A DNA stretch of 16,748 nucleotides from positions 1 through 16,748 of the forward strand of contig CAJLLX010000037.1 of the NCBI GenBank assembly GCA_905207535.1, written 5' to 3'. Position 1 is the stretch's first letter; every line of letters begins with the position of its first letter. This DNA is from an uncultured Muribaculaceae bacterium (GTDB taxonomy: Bacteria > Bacteroidota > Bacteroidia > Bacteroidales > Muribaculaceae). Position numbers and translations under genes: made by a program. Under the pieces are notes generated by a model, which worked only from the letters and a program-made list of their open reading frames with translations, was not told where the DNA came from and did not search any database. Positions 7,179 to 14,041 of this stretch are shown here, in pieces.

Positions 7179-9164
7179 ATGAGCGATGTCATTAGATTGC
7201 TGCCCGACTCGGTGGCAAACCAGATAGCCGCCGGCGAGGTGATCCAGCGACCGGCCTCCGTGATTAAAGAATTGGTGGAAAACTCGGTCGACGCCGGGGC
7301 TCATTCCATCAAGATTATTCTGCGCGACGGCGGCAAAAATCTCATTCAGGTCATCGACGACGGCTGCGGCATGAGCGACACCGATGCCCGTCTGGCCTTC
7401 GAGCGCCATGCCACATCAAAAATCAAGCAGGCCGCCGACCTCTTCGACCTACACACCATGGGCTTTCGCGGCGAGGCGCTCCCGTCCATAGCGGCTGTAG
7501 CCCAGATAGAGATGCACACCATGCGCCGCGGCGACTCCATCGGCACCAAGCTCCTCCTCTCGGCCTCGAAGTTTGAGTCGCAGGAGCCCGACGGATGCCC
7601 CGCGGGCACCAACCTCGCGGTGAAAAATCTGTTTTTCAATTTTCCCGCGCGCCGCAAGTTTCTCAAAAAAGATTCGGTGGAGCTGACCCACATCATCCAC
7701 GAGTTTGAGCGCCTTGCACTGGTCAACCCCGACAAGGAGTTTCTCCTGGTACACAACGATGTGGCCCTCCATCAGCTCCTGCCCGGCTCGCTCAAGAAGC
7801 GTGTGGTGGATCTCTTCGGCAAGGCGCTCGACAAGCAGCTGATCCCCATCGCCACAGAGACATCGCTGGTAAAAATTAATGGACTGGTGTCGCTCCCCGA
7901 CTGCACCCGCAAACGCAATCAGCTGCAATATTTCTTTGTCAATGGCCGCAACATGCGCCATCCCTACTTCCAGAAGGCTGTGCTTCAGTGCTATGAGAAT
8001 CTGATCCCCGCCGACCATCAGCCCAATTTCTTCATCAATTTCGAGGTGGATCCGGCCACTATCGATGTCAACATCCACCCCACCAAGAGCGAGATAAAAT
8101 TTGAAAACGAGGCGCCGATATGGCAGATCCTCGTGGCGGCCATCAAGGAGGCGCTCGGCAAGTACAATGCCGTGCCGGCCATAGACTTCGACTCTACCGA
8201 CACCATCGATATCCCGGTGTTCAATCCGGTGGACACGCCGCAATTCGATGTCATCGACCACTCCACCGACTACAATCCCTTCTCGCCGGAGGCTATGGGT
8301 CAGACCGATTTTCCCGGCTCGCTCCCGCCGGCGGGCGGGCGCCCCAAAGTCACTGAAGATTCGGCGCTCAATGGCGGCGGCGCCTATGCGGGCAGTTCTG
8401 CGCCGCAATCATCCCCGCTCGACGACTGGGACCGTCTTTACTGCAATTTCCACAATGCCGGCAGTGCCGCAGGGGGCCCGGATATGGACGATCTCACCGG
8501 CTCGGGTGCGCAAAGCGCTCTCAATCAGATTCCTTCGGATTTCCCTCTCACTCCTGATAGCCCTCAAACCATGGCGCTGCCGGGCACGGAGACTGCCGAA
8601 TCGGGACGCCTGCTGCAGTATCGCAACCGTTTTCTCATCGTCCCCTCGGCGCGCGGACTGATGGTCATCGACCGCTATCGCGCCCACCTCACGGTGCTCT
8701 TCGACAAATTCAGCAAACTCTCGCCGCAACGGCTGGGCGACTCACAGTCGCTACTCTTCCCGCAGACGGTGACGCTCACGGCCGCACAAAATGTGGTGCT
8801 GACCTCCATGCTCGACGATGTGCGCATCCTCGGCTTCGATCTCTCGTTTCTCGGCGACAATGTGTGGGCAGTCAATGCTGTCCCGGCCGTGGCCGCCGAC
8901 CTCGACGCCTCCGACACTCTCATTCAGATGATCGAAGGGATGTCTGACGAAACCGCCCTCCCGGGCGAGGCCCTCAGCCGCCGCGTAGCGCTCTCCATGG
9001 CCCGTTCGGCGGCCATCTCGCAGACACGCCGCCTCACCGACGATGAGGCCGACGCTCTCCTGAGCCGCTTCCTGTCACTCCCCGATCCGGCTTGGTCGCC
9101 CGACGGCAAACCCAACTTCTTCCTCCTCGATTCCTCCGAAATCGCCCGCCGCCTCCAGCTCTGA
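7179..9164 (+). CDS. mutL: DNA mismatch repair protein MutL
   Basis: MutL is the ATP-driven link between MutS mismatch recognition and strand removal. The 661-residue protein has the GHKL ATPase domain: IAAGEV (residues 16-21), ELVENSVDAGA (31-41, E34 catalytic), IDDGCGM (59-65), RHATSKI (76-82), GFRGEAL (95-101) and VNIHPTKSE (297-305). A low-complexity linker of about 130 residues (340-475) follows, then a C-terminal dimerisation domain from about 476. In that domain the endonuclease motif DQHA-x2-E-x4-E is replaced by DRYRAHLTVLFDKF (498-511), without the Gln, His and Glu residues, so it probably has no intrinsic nicking activity. The start MSDVIRLLPDSVANQIAAGEV fits the family; an in-frame reading from 7146 adds 11 unrelated residues and would overlap the promoter. 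It converges on maf with a 9-bp gap. Confidence 0.97.
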   Translation: MSDVIRLLPDSVANQIAAGEVIQRPASVIKELVENSVDAGAHSIKIILRDGGKNLIQVIDDGCGMSDTDARLAFERHATSKIKQAADLFDLHTMGFRGEALPSIAAVAQIEMHTMRRGDSIGTKLLLSASKFESQEPDGCPAGTNLAVKNLFFNFPARRKFLKKDSVELTHIIHEFERLALVNPDKEFLLVHNDVALHQLLPGSLKKRVVDLFGKALDKQLIPIATETSLVKINGLVSLPDCTRKRNQLQYFFVNGRNMRHPYFQKAVLQCYENLIPADHQPNFFINFEVDPATIDVNIHPTKSEIKFENEAPIWQILVAAIKEALGKYNAVPAIDFDSTDTIDIPVFNPVDTPQFDVIDHSTDYNPFSPEAMGQTDFPGSLPPAGGRPKVTEDSALNGGGAYAGSSAPQSSPLDDWDRLYCNFHNAGSAAGGPDMDDLTGSGAQSALNQIPSDFPLTPDSPQTMALPGTETAESGRLLQYRNRFLIVPSARGLMVIDRYRAHLTVLFDKFSKLSPQRLGDSQSLLFPQTVTLTAAQNVVLTSMLDDVRILGFDLSFLGDNVWAVNAVPAVAADLDASDTLIQMIEGMSDETALPGEALSRRVALSMARSAAISQTRRLTDDEADALLSRFLSLPDPAWSPDGKPNFFLLDSSEIARRLQL

Positions 9165-9173
9165 TCCCGGCTG

Positions 9174-9776
9174 TCACATCTTCAGCAGATGCTCATACAC
9201 CCGCCTCAGCGGCAGACCCATCACATTGTAGTAGTCGCCCTTTATCCCCTTGATGCCGATATACCCTATCCATTCCTGGATGCCGTAGGCGCCGGCCTTG
9301 TCAAGCGGGCGATATTTCTCTACATAATAGCTGATTTCGTCATCGGTAAGCTCGGCAAACTCCACCTCGGTGACCTCCGAGAAGGTCTGCATCCCTTTAT
9401 CGCTCGCCAGCGTCACTCCGGTGATAACCTGATGTGTATGCCCCGAGAGTTCGCGAAGCATGGCATGCGCATCGCCCTCGTCGCGTGGTTTTCCGAGTAT
9501 CCTGTCGCCATCCACCACCACGGTGTCGGCGGTCAGAAGCACCTCGTCGGGCGCTATTTCGCCCATATACGCCTCCGCCTTCAGTCGGGAGAGATACGGT
9601 GCCACTTCGGCGGCACTCAGAGTGTCGGGATACGTCTCCTCCACATCTTTCAGGTGGGCCCTCACCACCTCCATGCCCAATTGCTCAGTCAGTTCACGGC
9701 GCCGGGGCGATCCGCTCGCCAGCAGCAGCCGCTTTTTCCCGAATATATCTTCTGCTTTCATCCGATAGCTCTGCAT
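9174..9776 (-). CDS. maf: Maf-family nucleotide pyrophosphatase (dTTP/UTP type likely)
   Basis: Maf proteins hydrolyse non-canonical or excess nucleoside triphosphates to monophosphates, a house-cleaning role in the cytoplasm. The 200-residue protein shows LASGSPRRREL (residues 19-29), TADTVVVDGDRILGKP (82-97, with the catalytic Asp D84), SGHTHQVITG (111-120) and LDKAGAYGIQ (158-167) followed by GDYYNVMGLP (180-189). The DKAGAYGIQ block fits the YhdE/dTTP-UTP branch better than the YceF branch. Full length for the family. The first ATG (9776) is 4 bp after the kdsC stop. A second in-frame ATG five codons on (MKAEDIFG) is equally possible. Last gene of the nitroreductase-DUF2520-kdsC-maf unit. 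Confidence 0.93.
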   Translation of the reverse strand: MQSYRMKAEDIFGKKRLLLASGSPRRRELTEQLGMEVVRAHLKDVEETYPDTLSAAEVAPYLSRLKAEAYMGEIAPDEVLLTADTVVVDGDRILGKPRDEGDAHAMLRELSGHTHQVITGVTLASDKGMQTFSEVTEVEFAELTDDEISYYVEKYRPLDKAGAYGIQEWIGYIGIKGIKGDYYNVMGLPLRRVYEHLLKM

Positions 9777-9780
9777 CAGT

Positions 9781-10311
9781 TCATTTAGTCCAACCCCAGG
9801 CCTTATCGCATTTGGGCCACTGACCCTGAGCGCGGAGTATCTCTTCCAGCAGGTCGCGCCCTACGCCATGGCCGCCACTTACGGGAGACACATACACCGC
9901 AATCTCCTGAATATCAGGCGCGGCATCGGCGGGAGCCACCGACAGCCCGACAAGGTCAATGCACTCGCGGTCGGGCACATCGTCGCCGGCATAGGCCACC
10001 TCCTCGGCCGTAAGCCCGTTGTCGGCCATCCAGCGCTTCAACACATCTATCTTCGAGCCCACCTGGAGGTGCACATCCTTTATGCCCAACATGCGGAAAC
10101 GCTTCTCGAGAGCCTCGCCGGTGGCGCCGCTCACTATGGCTATCTTAAGTCCCTTGCGCACAGCTAATTGCAGGGCATATCCGTCGCGGATATTCACCAT
10201 TCTTGCCGGCATACCGTCGTCGCCAAGCGGCACAAGGCAGGGCGACAGCACGCCGTCCACGTCAAATACCACCCCTTTTATCTTCGTCAGATCGTAATTG
10301 ATTTTACTCAT
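9781..10311 (-). CDS. kdsC: 3-deoxy-D-manno-octulosonate 8-phosphate phosphatase (KdsC-like HAD)
   Basis: KdsC removes phosphate from KDO-8-phosphate, a step in making the inner core sugar of lipopolysaccharide. The 176-residue length and lack of a cap domain fit this tetrameric HAD subfamily. Motif I is FDVDGVL (D17 nucleophile, D19), followed by IRDGYAL (residues 41-47). Motif II is IVSGAT (S61), the motif III lysine is K87 in GSKIDV, motif IV is GDDVPD (109-114), and the KdsC-typical GGHGVGRDLLEEIL is at 146-159. The start codon overlaps the end of the DUF2520 gene by 8 bp, a sign of translational coupling. The first step gene kdsA is not in the window. Another HAD phosphatase of the same subfamily cannot be fully excluded. 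Confidence 0.92.
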   Translation of the reverse strand: MSKINYDLTKIKGVVFDVDGVLSPCLVPLGDDGMPARMVNIRDGYALQLAVRKGLKIAIVSGATGEALEKRFRMLGIKDVHLQVGSKIDVLKRWMADNGLTAEEVAYAGDDVPDRECIDLVGLSVAPADAAPDIQEIAVYVSPVSGGHGVGRDLLEEILRAQGQWPKCDKAWGWTK

Positions 10312-11122
10312 CTCTGTACATGTCTAATATTGTGTCGGAGAGCAGTTCATATATCTCTTTCGGCCGTCCCGAGAGCTTCTCGAGGTGTCCGGCTATCACT
10401 TCGCTGTCGCCCCGGCGGGCCGGGCCGGTCATCGCCTCGCGGGGCGAGATCTTCTCGAGTTTCGAGAGTGTCATCCTCAGCAGCGGCATCATATATTTTA
10501 CATCCAGGCCGTCGCGGCGCAAGATTTCATCGGCCTCATGCCACATCAGGTTGGCAAAATTGCATGCGAACACCGCCGCCACATGCAGCAGCCCGCGCCG
10601 GCGGCTGTCGGCATACTCCACGCTGTGCGAGATCTCCCGCGCCAGGGCAGCAAGCGCTTCGGCGGTGGCTGTGTCGCTCCCTTCGATGAAAAACGGCACT
10701 TCGCTCACATCCACATCGAGGTCGCGAGTGAAGGTCTGCAGGGGATAAAACACTCCGTAGCGGCTCTTTTTACCCTCAAACACGTCGGCTGGCACGCTCC
10801 CGGAGGTGTGAGCCCATATGCCGGGGTAATCGGGGGTCTCGCCGGCCACTTCGGCCACATGGTCATCGCCTACGGAGATCAGATAGAGGTCGGCGTCGGG
10901 CGCCAACTCCTTCAGATCCCACACCGGTTCACATCCCTCGATCTTTTCGGCCAACCGTCGGGCCGAGACCTCATGCCGGCTCACTATCTGCGCCACATGC
11001 GCCACCCGCCCGAGGGCCTGTGCGAGGTGCGTAGCCACATTGCCCGCACCTATCACACATATTTTCAAAGGCCGGCTGTCTCCGGCCGACCTTCGGGTTT
11101 CTTCTCTGTTTTCGCTCTGCAT
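10304..11122 (-). CDS. Rossmann-fold / DUF2520 domain protein
   Basis: This 272-residue cytoplasmic protein has an N-terminal NAD(P)-binding fold with KICVIGAGNVATHLA (residues 20-34). A middle part resembles 6-phosphogluconate or ketopantoate reductase-like enzymes (WAHTSGSVP, FYPLQTFT). Its helical C-terminal half (ADSRRRGLLHVAAVFACNF, then MTGPARRGD) is typical of DUF2520. It is probably an oxidoreductase, but the substrate is unknown; some annotations describe relatives as F420-dependent NADP reductase-like. The gene overlaps kdsC by 8 bp and starts 11 bp after the nitroreductase stop. I recall DUF2520-kdsC-maf as a common order in Bacteroidales. The first 18 residues (MQSENREETRRSAGDSRP) look disordered; no nearer ATG is present in frame. 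Confidence 0.87.
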   Translation of the reverse strand: MQSENREETRRSAGDSRPLKICVIGAGNVATHLAQALGRVAHVAQIVSRHEVSARRLAEKIEGCEPVWDLKELAPDADLYLISVGDDHVAEVAGETPDYPGIWAHTSGSVPADVFEGKKSRYGVFYPLQTFTRDLDVDVSEVPFFIEGSDTATAEALAALAREISHSVEYADSRRRGLLHVAAVFACNFANLMWHEADEILRRDGLDVKYMMPLLRMTLSKLEKISPREAMTGPARRGDSEVIAGHLEKLSGRPKEIYELLSDTILDMYRDE

Positions 11123-11133
11123 GATCTATGTGG

Positions 11134-11679
11134 TCATTCTGCCGCATCTTTGCGCCAGCTTCCTATATGCACCTTCTCCCACAGCAGTTTGGCCGGGTCG
11201 ATGGGGCGCCGTTCCTCGGCTTTATGCCCGATGGAGACGATGCAAAGCACGCCAAACTCCTCGGGGATCCCCAGCGCCTCGCGCACATACTCCTCGGCGG
11301 GTTCGCCGTCGGCGCCATAGCGGTCGCGCACCTCCACCCAGCACGAGCCGAGCCCGAGGTCGGCGGCCTGAAGCTGCATCAGCACGGCGGCTATCGATGC
11401 ATCCTCTATCCAGGCGTCAGATTTTGTGATATCGGCCGTAACCACCACTGCCAGAGGGGCATTGGCTATCGATGTGGCATAGTTGGGCTTGCACTTGCCA
11501 AGCCGCGCAAGCATCTCCTTGTCTTCCACCACTACAAACTGCCAGGGCCTTACGCTCTTCGACGAAGGCGAGGTCAGCGCTGCCTCTAAGATAAGACGCA
11601 CAGCATCGGCATCGACAGGTTCGTCGGTGTAGCGACGTATGCTCCTGCGGTTCAGCAATAATTCATGAAAATTTTCCAT
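11134..11679 (-). CDS. Nitroreductase-family protein (FMN-dependent)
   Basis: This 181-residue protein belongs to the nitroreductase family: NAD(P)H-driven flavin enzymes that reduce nitro compounds, quinones or similar substrates; the natural substrate is unknown. Visible FMN-binding parts are NRRSIRRYTDEPV (residues 10-22), SPSSKSVRPWQFVVV (37-51) and the helix SIAAVLMQLQAADLGLGSCW (95-114). The conserved tail GHKAEERRP is at 151-159. An in-frame reading starts at 11847, adding 56 residues that are unlike the family, overlap the SPOR gene's 3' end and derive partly from a 21-bp duplication. The ATG at 11679 (MENFHELLLNRRSIRRY) is therefore the start. It heads the unit running through DUF2520, kdsC and maf, 145 bp after the SPOR gene. 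I see no clear promoter in that gap, so read-through from the SPOR gene is possible. Confidence 0.92.
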   Translation of the reverse strand: MENFHELLLNRRSIRRYTDEPVDADAVRLILEAALTSPSSKSVRPWQFVVVEDKEMLARLGKCKPNYATSIANAPLAVVVTADITKSDAWIEDASIAAVLMQLQAADLGLGSCWVEVRDRYGADGEPAEEYVREALGIPEEFGVLCIVSIGHKAEERRPIDPAKLLWEKVHIGSWRKDAAE

Positions 11680-11792
11680 AGACGTCTTTAAAACTGAATT
11701 GTTACGGATCCTCATCGCCCCCGGCGATGCCTCTCTTTTGGCAATCCGGGCTTCTGTGCGATTCAGTGGCCTCACGTGCGTCCCTTCATAGG

Positions 11793-11834
11793 CTCCGAGC
11801 CTCTCAGCGGCGGCTCCGATCATCTCAGCGGCGG
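11793..11834. repeat. 21-bp tandem duplication across the SPOR gene stop
   Basis: Two adjacent 21-bp units (11793-11813 and 11814-11834) match at 19 of 21 positions. Both contain TCTCAGCGGCGGC. The stop codon of the SPOR gene (11825-11827) lies in one unit, and the other unit carries a second in-frame TGA in the corresponding place. Confidence 0.8.
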
Positions 11835-12997
11835 CAAACCCAGGCATCTTTCTGCCCTACGCGCTTGGCCATGGCCGTGGCCGAGGCATAGTCGCGTCCG
11901 GTGGCCGCATACACGCGATACCTCCCGTCCATCTCCACCACGCCGAGCTGACTCGAAGCATGTTGGGCAATAAAGACCTTGGCCTGACTCTCCGTCGGGA
12001 ACGACGCCACTACCACACAGTAGGGATCCTCAGCGTTAAAACGCACTCCTTCTCCCGATGGTTCACTCTTGGGCGCTGCTACCGCCTCAGCAGCCTTAAC
12101 TGCTGCCCGTGCATCGGCGCCCATTGCCGGCGCCGGAGCTATTTTGGCGGCAGCCACCTCTGCCGGAGCCTTTGCGGCTTCCTCAGTCACAGCGGGCGTC
12201 TCCACAGGTGCCGTATATTCCTGCACATACGAGAGCGCATCCGGCACAGCCCGGCTCACACCCTCCACATTGCCGCACAGCAGCGAGCGCCACCCCTCGG
12301 AAGAGGTGCCGGCGTCTGTCGCACACGATGCCGTATATTTTTGAGCCACAGGCGCTATCGAAGCTGTCTGTGTATTCTTTTCTATCCTTATGGGCGATGC
12401 CACAAAGAGCGCCAGGGTCACTATCACCGCCAACGTGGCCACCGCACCCGAAGCATATGAGCGCCATGCCCGGATACCGGTCCACAGTCGGCGCGCCTTC
12501 CCCTCCTCTTCATCAGCTGTAACATCGGCAACGGGCGCCACCCTCTGCCGGGCAGCCTCCGTTGCGGCCTGCCGTTCGGCCAATGTCATAGGCGCTATCG
12601 GCAGCAGCCCGTAGAATGCACCGTTGATTCCGGCCACAGCAGACGGCTCAAACGCTATTTCGTCATTTTCAGCCACATAGAGCATCCCGAGCCCTCCCAC
12701 CGGGGCCTCGCCATCGCGGCGCGCAGCCCCAATGAGTTGCTCTACTTCGCTCTCTACCAGCTGCGTAGCGCGCTCCACCGAAATTCGCTCTCCTCGGGCC
12801 ACCGAAGCCACCAGCATCCCGTCCCCATCCGAGAGCCAGCGGTTGAAAGCCAACCGGCGACCCGGAGGCATGATCCGCACCCCGTTTTCGTCGAATCGCG
12901 CAGCATCATACCGACACAGAAACGCACCCAGCCCCGGCACCACCACGCAGTCGTGCCGTTGCAGCAAATATTCTATATGTCGGTCTATAACGCTCAT
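11825..12997 (-). CDS. HU-CCDC81-like and SPOR domain membrane protein
   Basis: This 390-residue protein has three parts. Residues 1 to about 130 resemble the bacterial HU-CCDC81 domains (opening IDRHIEYLLQRHDCVVVPGLGAF; second half RGERISVERA to GLGMLYV). One membrane helix lies at about 182-202 (ASGAVATLAVIVTLALFVAS). After an Ala/Glu/Pro-rich linker (about 205-320), a SPOR domain ends the protein (323-390, YCVVVASFPTESQAKVFI to GRYRVYAATG). SPOR domains bind peptidoglycan stripped of stem peptides, usually at division sites. The N-terminal domain would be cytoplasmic and the SPOR domain periplasmic, a possible link between the nucleoid or an inner protein and the septal wall. The combination is common in Bacteroidetes and its role is unproven. 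It has its own promoter about 135 bp upstream; the leader is purine-rich. Confidence 0.88.
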   Translation of the reverse strand: MSVIDRHIEYLLQRHDCVVVPGLGAFLCRYDAARFDENGVRIMPPGRRLAFNRWLSDGDGMLVASVARGERISVERATQLVESEVEQLIGAARRDGEAPVGGLGMLYVAENDEIAFEPSAVAGINGAFYGLLPIAPMTLAERQAATEAARQRVAPVADVTADEEEGKARRLWTGIRAWRSYASGAVATLAVIVTLALFVASPIRIEKNTQTASIAPVAQKYTASCATDAGTSSEGWRSLLCGNVEGVSRAVPDALSYVQEYTAPVETPAVTEEAAKAPAEVAAAKIAPAPAMGADARAAVKAAEAVAAPKSEPSGEGVRFNAEDPYCVVVASFPTESQAKVFIAQHASSQLGVVEMDGRYRVYAATGRDYASATAMAKRVGQKDAWVCRR

Positions 12998-13081
12998 TCT
13001 TTCAGTCTTTTACTCTTTCCATTCCTTCCCCTCAATCCATCCCTTCCACACCTTTCGCCATACAAGACTCCCCCATCTCCC

Positions 13082-13127
13082 GGCCTTCTCCCGGATAAAT
13101 AATATATCTTTCCGGGCCTTCTCCCGG
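13082..13127 (-). repeat. Repeated purine-rich hairpin in the SPOR gene leader
   Basis: GGCCTTCTCCCGG occurs at 13082-13094 and 13115-13127 (33 bp apart). On the transcribed minus strand each reads CCGGGAGAAGGCC and can fold into a short hairpin (CCGGG, AGAAGG loop, CCCGG in the upstream copy). Both lie between the promoter and the SPOR gene start, within the expected 5' untranslated leader. Confidence 0.6.
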
Positions 13128-13139
13128 CTAAAATATCTA

Positions 13140-13170
13140 CAAAAGTAGAAAAAAAATCTCTTTCTATCAA
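13140..13170 (-). promoter_or_regulatory. Promoter of the HU-CCDC81/SPOR gene
   Basis: On the minus strand TTG (13170-13168) is followed after 20 bp by TACTTTTG (13147-13140), an exact -7 match with correct spacing. Transcription would begin near 13135, giving a leader of about 135 nt. Confidence 0.65.
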
Positions 13171-13204
13171 TACCCTACGCCTTTTTTCCACTTTTCATTC
13201 GAAA

Positions 13205-13291
13205 TGTAGGGACGCACGGCTCGTGCGTCCTCCTATAAACATCTCATTCCCAAGGTCGTATCCTCGGACGCACGAGCCGTGCGTCCCTACA
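13205..13291. repeat. REPIN-like nested inverted repeat
   Basis: Two identical 26-bp arms face each other (13205-13230 and 13266-13291) across a 35-bp spacer. Each arm is itself a perfect hairpin, GGACGCACG with a 3-base loop and CGTGCGTCC, flanked on the outside by TGTAG/CTACA. Two inverted palindromic units at short distance are the layout of REPINs (paired REP sequences). It sits between the SPOR gene promoter and the C_GCAxxG_C_C gene. No transposase is nearby. Confidence 0.85.
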
Positions 13292-13357
13292 ATCCTTCGC
13301 AATATTGATACACCATACGCAGCACCTCGCTCGCCGAAGTCCTCCTCCCGGAAGGCC

Positions 13358-13392
13358 CTAAAGCCGAAAACCTAACGCCTAAAGCCTAACGC
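13358..13392. repeat. 7-bp tandem repeat (5 units) across a stop codon
   Basis: Five 7-bp units run without a gap: CTAAAGC, CGAAAAC, CTAACGC, CTAAAGC, CTAACGC. The last three cover the C-terminus (LGFRR) and stop codon (13372-13374) of the C_GCAxxG_C_C gene; the others lie just beyond it. Confidence 0.75.
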
Positions 13393-13779
13393 CTTCCCCA
13401 GCATCTCGCAGGCATCAGCCACGCACAGCGTGCACGGGCGCAGCTCCACACCGGTGCCCACCCCTTTGAGTTCGCGGCAAATGGTGGCGCCGTTGCGCTG
13501 CCGGAAAGCCTCCATCACCATGCGCATCCGCTTCATGGCCTCCACACGGTTGGCGCTCGCCATACCGAGGATCATCCCCGCTCCCACAAGCGCCCCGCAT
13601 GTACCCTCCAGGCACCCCATCCCGGTGCCGTAAGCCCCTGCAAGTCGCATCGCCAGCTCCTCGTCGAGCCCCGCCACATCGCAGTATACCGAAGTCACCG
13701 CCTGAGCGCAGTTGTATTTGCCGCTCTTTTTTCTGGCCATCCCCTCCTCCACTCGCCTCTGTATCTCCTCTTTTTCCAT
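13372..13779 (-). CDS. C_GCAxxG_C_C family cysteine-rich protein
   Basis: This 135-residue protein has eight cysteines (24, 33, 56, 61, 101, 116, 119, 124). It has the family core NCAQAV (residues 23-28), GTGMGCLEGTCGALVGAGMILG (51-72), CRELKG (101-106) and a final CTLCVADAC (116-124). This matches the C_GCAxxG_C_C family, described as putative redox-active or metal-binding proteins; some are exported or fused to reductases, but this one shows no signal peptide. Function is unknown. The ATG start at 13779 gives a charged helix (MEKEEIQRRVEEGMARKKSG) before the first cysteine. The C-terminus is encoded inside a 7-bp tandem repeat, so its last residues may vary between strains. It stands alone between the REPIN-like repeat and the rplI terminator, on the same strand as its neighbours; no good promoter match was found upstream. 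Confidence 0.85.
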   Translation of the reverse strand: MEKEEIQRRVEEGMARKKSGKYNCAQAVTSVYCDVAGLDEELAMRLAGAYGTGMGCLEGTCGALVGAGMILGMASANRVEAMKRMRMVMEAFRQRNGATICRELKGVGTGVELRPCTLCVADACEMLGKALGFRR

Positions 13780-13895
13780 TGTAGATGATTGTTTATCCTA
13801 AATTGGCTCCTATCGTGTCACGCAAAAATTCAAGTGTATAAAATTCGGATAGTTGGCAAAAGCATGGGAATTTCGGCTTGATCCCTATTTGTCCA

Positions 13896-13927
13896 ATTAC
13901 GCATTACTCATTACGAATTACGCATTA
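13896..13927. repeat. 7-bp tandem repeat (ATTACGN)
   Basis: Units ATTACGC, ATTACTC, ATTACGA, ATTACGC and a final ATTA follow each other with period 7. The array sits between the rplI terminator and the C_GCAxxG_C_C gene, in AT-rich intergenic DNA. Similar heptamer arrays are, as far as I recall, common in Bacteroidetes genomes. Confidence 0.8.
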
Positions 13928-13928
13928 T

Positions 13929-13975
13929 AAAAAGCGGAGCACCTTCCGCCATATTTGCATATGCCGGAAGGTGCT
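13929..13975 (-). terminator. Terminator of the rpsF-rpsR-rplI operon
   Basis: On the minus strand an 11-bp perfect stem (AGCACCTTCCG paired with CGGAAGGTGCT) has an inner CATAT/ATATG pairing. It is followed by CCGC and five T residues (A run at 13929-13933 on plus). It lies about 66 bp after the rplI stop. Confidence 0.85.
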
Positions 13976-14041
13976 GTGTTGTGTAGTATTGACGCCGGAT
14001 GCATGCCGCTCAGGCACGCTGCCGGACTATAGTCTCGTGGA

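Noticed and set aside
9165..9173. Shared terminator between mutL and maf
   Set aside because: The convergent gap is only 9 bp and I see no clear stem with a T run.
10385..11320. 311-codon plus-strand frame over the DUF2520 and nitroreductase genes
   Set aside because: It spans two well-supported minus-strand genes and has no family features.
11680..11847. 56-residue N-terminal extension of the nitroreductase
   Set aside because: Not like the family, overlaps the SPOR gene end and comes partly from a 21-bp duplication.
13205..13392. CRISPR array
   Set aside because: The repeats are either facing palindromes or 7-bp tandem units; there are no regular spacers between direct repeats and no cas genes.
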